64,000 nt of DNA from the NCBI GenBank assembly GCA_037127255.1, contig JBANSL010000005.1, positions 62,185,909 to 62,249,908 of the forward strand, written 5' to 3'. The position numbers were made by a program, and so were the translations under genes. The notes under the pieces were generated by a model. It was given only the letters and a program-made list of their open reading frames with translations. It ran no database searches and had not been told where the DNA came from. Numbering within the stretch: the stretch's first letter is position 1; every line of letters starts with the position of its first letter. Source of the stretch: Persicaria tinctoria (taxonomy: Eukaryota > Streptophyta > Magnoliopsida > Caryophyllales > Polygonaceae). Positions 63,845-64,000 of this stretch are shown piece by piece.

Positions 63845-64000
63845 ACCACCAGCTGCAGAACTCTGGGCACCAGTTTGTGTGCAAGGTGCTGACTGCAAGA
63901 TAGGTTGAGACTCAGATCCCATGCCCACAACCCGGCCTTTCTTCGAACCACCTGTTGCCTTGAGCCAAAGAGCGTTCGTGTCAACCGAATGGGATCCATC

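Larger units (their letters stand above)
60968..64000 (-). mobile_element. CACTA (En/Spm) transposon end, runs off the window
   Basis: Left terminus CACTACTAAAAACGCAGG (60968-60985), with the CACTA start and A-rich follow-up typical of plant CACTA elements. About 480 bp of subterminal repeats follow (TAGCCACGG, GTGGCTAA, CGTTGCTAA and inversions). On the minus strand, 63850-64000 and 61822-62033 encode pieces of a plant CACTA transposase-type protein (LWLKATGGSKKGRVVGMGSE; then SLKDYMMSELSTIKEDLRKEM). They join in frame when the solo LTR 62034-63844 and one TSD are removed. The rest lies outside the window. Confidence 0.8.

Overview
This is a plant nuclear window, very probably from a eudicot with a repeat-rich genome; the species cannot be named from the sequence. 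The evidence is a multi-exon plant gene with GT-AG introns, Copia and Athila-type Ty3/Gypsy retrotransposons, a plant LINE carrying RNase H, and MULE, hAT, CACTA and Stowaway elements. No bacterial genes, rRNA genes or CRISPR arrays are present.

Layout. 1-814 is AT-rich flank. 815-4804 is a decayed Copia element. 4995-12083 (minus) holds the only host gene I can support: a nine-exon acid (triacylglycerol) lipase whose exons join into an uninterrupted 414-codon frame. Intron 5 (3.3 kb) and intron 2 (1.9 kb) are swollen with DNA transposons and duplicated LTR-like sequence. A 5'-truncated LINE with a 15-bp target-site duplication (TSD) sits 360 bp upstream of the lipase ATG. It now spans 12458-45948 because other elements are nested in it.

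Nesting inside the LINE, read from TSDs or junctions. Athila-like element B (13149-42228, minus) interrupts the LINE. Element A (13583-27646, minus, TSD CCGTG) interrupts the 3' LTR of B. Element E (22653-27216, TSD GAGTG) interrupts the 5' LTR of A. Element C (32888-37740, plus) interrupts pol of B, and a hAT element (33996-35230, TSD ATAGCTGC) interrupts C. A second hAT (43413-44024, TSD CCAATTAT) interrupts the LINE reverse transcriptase.

Right side. 46190-47620 is an Athila remnant. A mudrA-type MULE gene (about 48640-58790) is split by element D (49606-57991, TSD CGCAC). 59698-60967 is an Athila-type LTR truncated by a CACTA element (60968 to the window end), which is itself interrupted by a solo LTR (62034-63844, TSD ACCAC).

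The most interesting material is in the Athila-like elements. A and D are two copies of a non-autonomous family encoding gag, zinc knuckle, protease and an integrase-tail-like domain, with no reverse transcriptase, RNase H or integrase core. A, B, C and D share a structured 3' noncoding region: a GTCG hairpin after the coding region, then two copies of a hairpin with a GGA-type loop followed by TTAAGTRTGGGG, with different stem sequences that still pair. Each family also carries its own short palindromic repeat in both LTR and coding region. E has the same LTR end (U5) at both of its termini and encodes an in-frame collage of gag, protease, RT and pol-end pieces.
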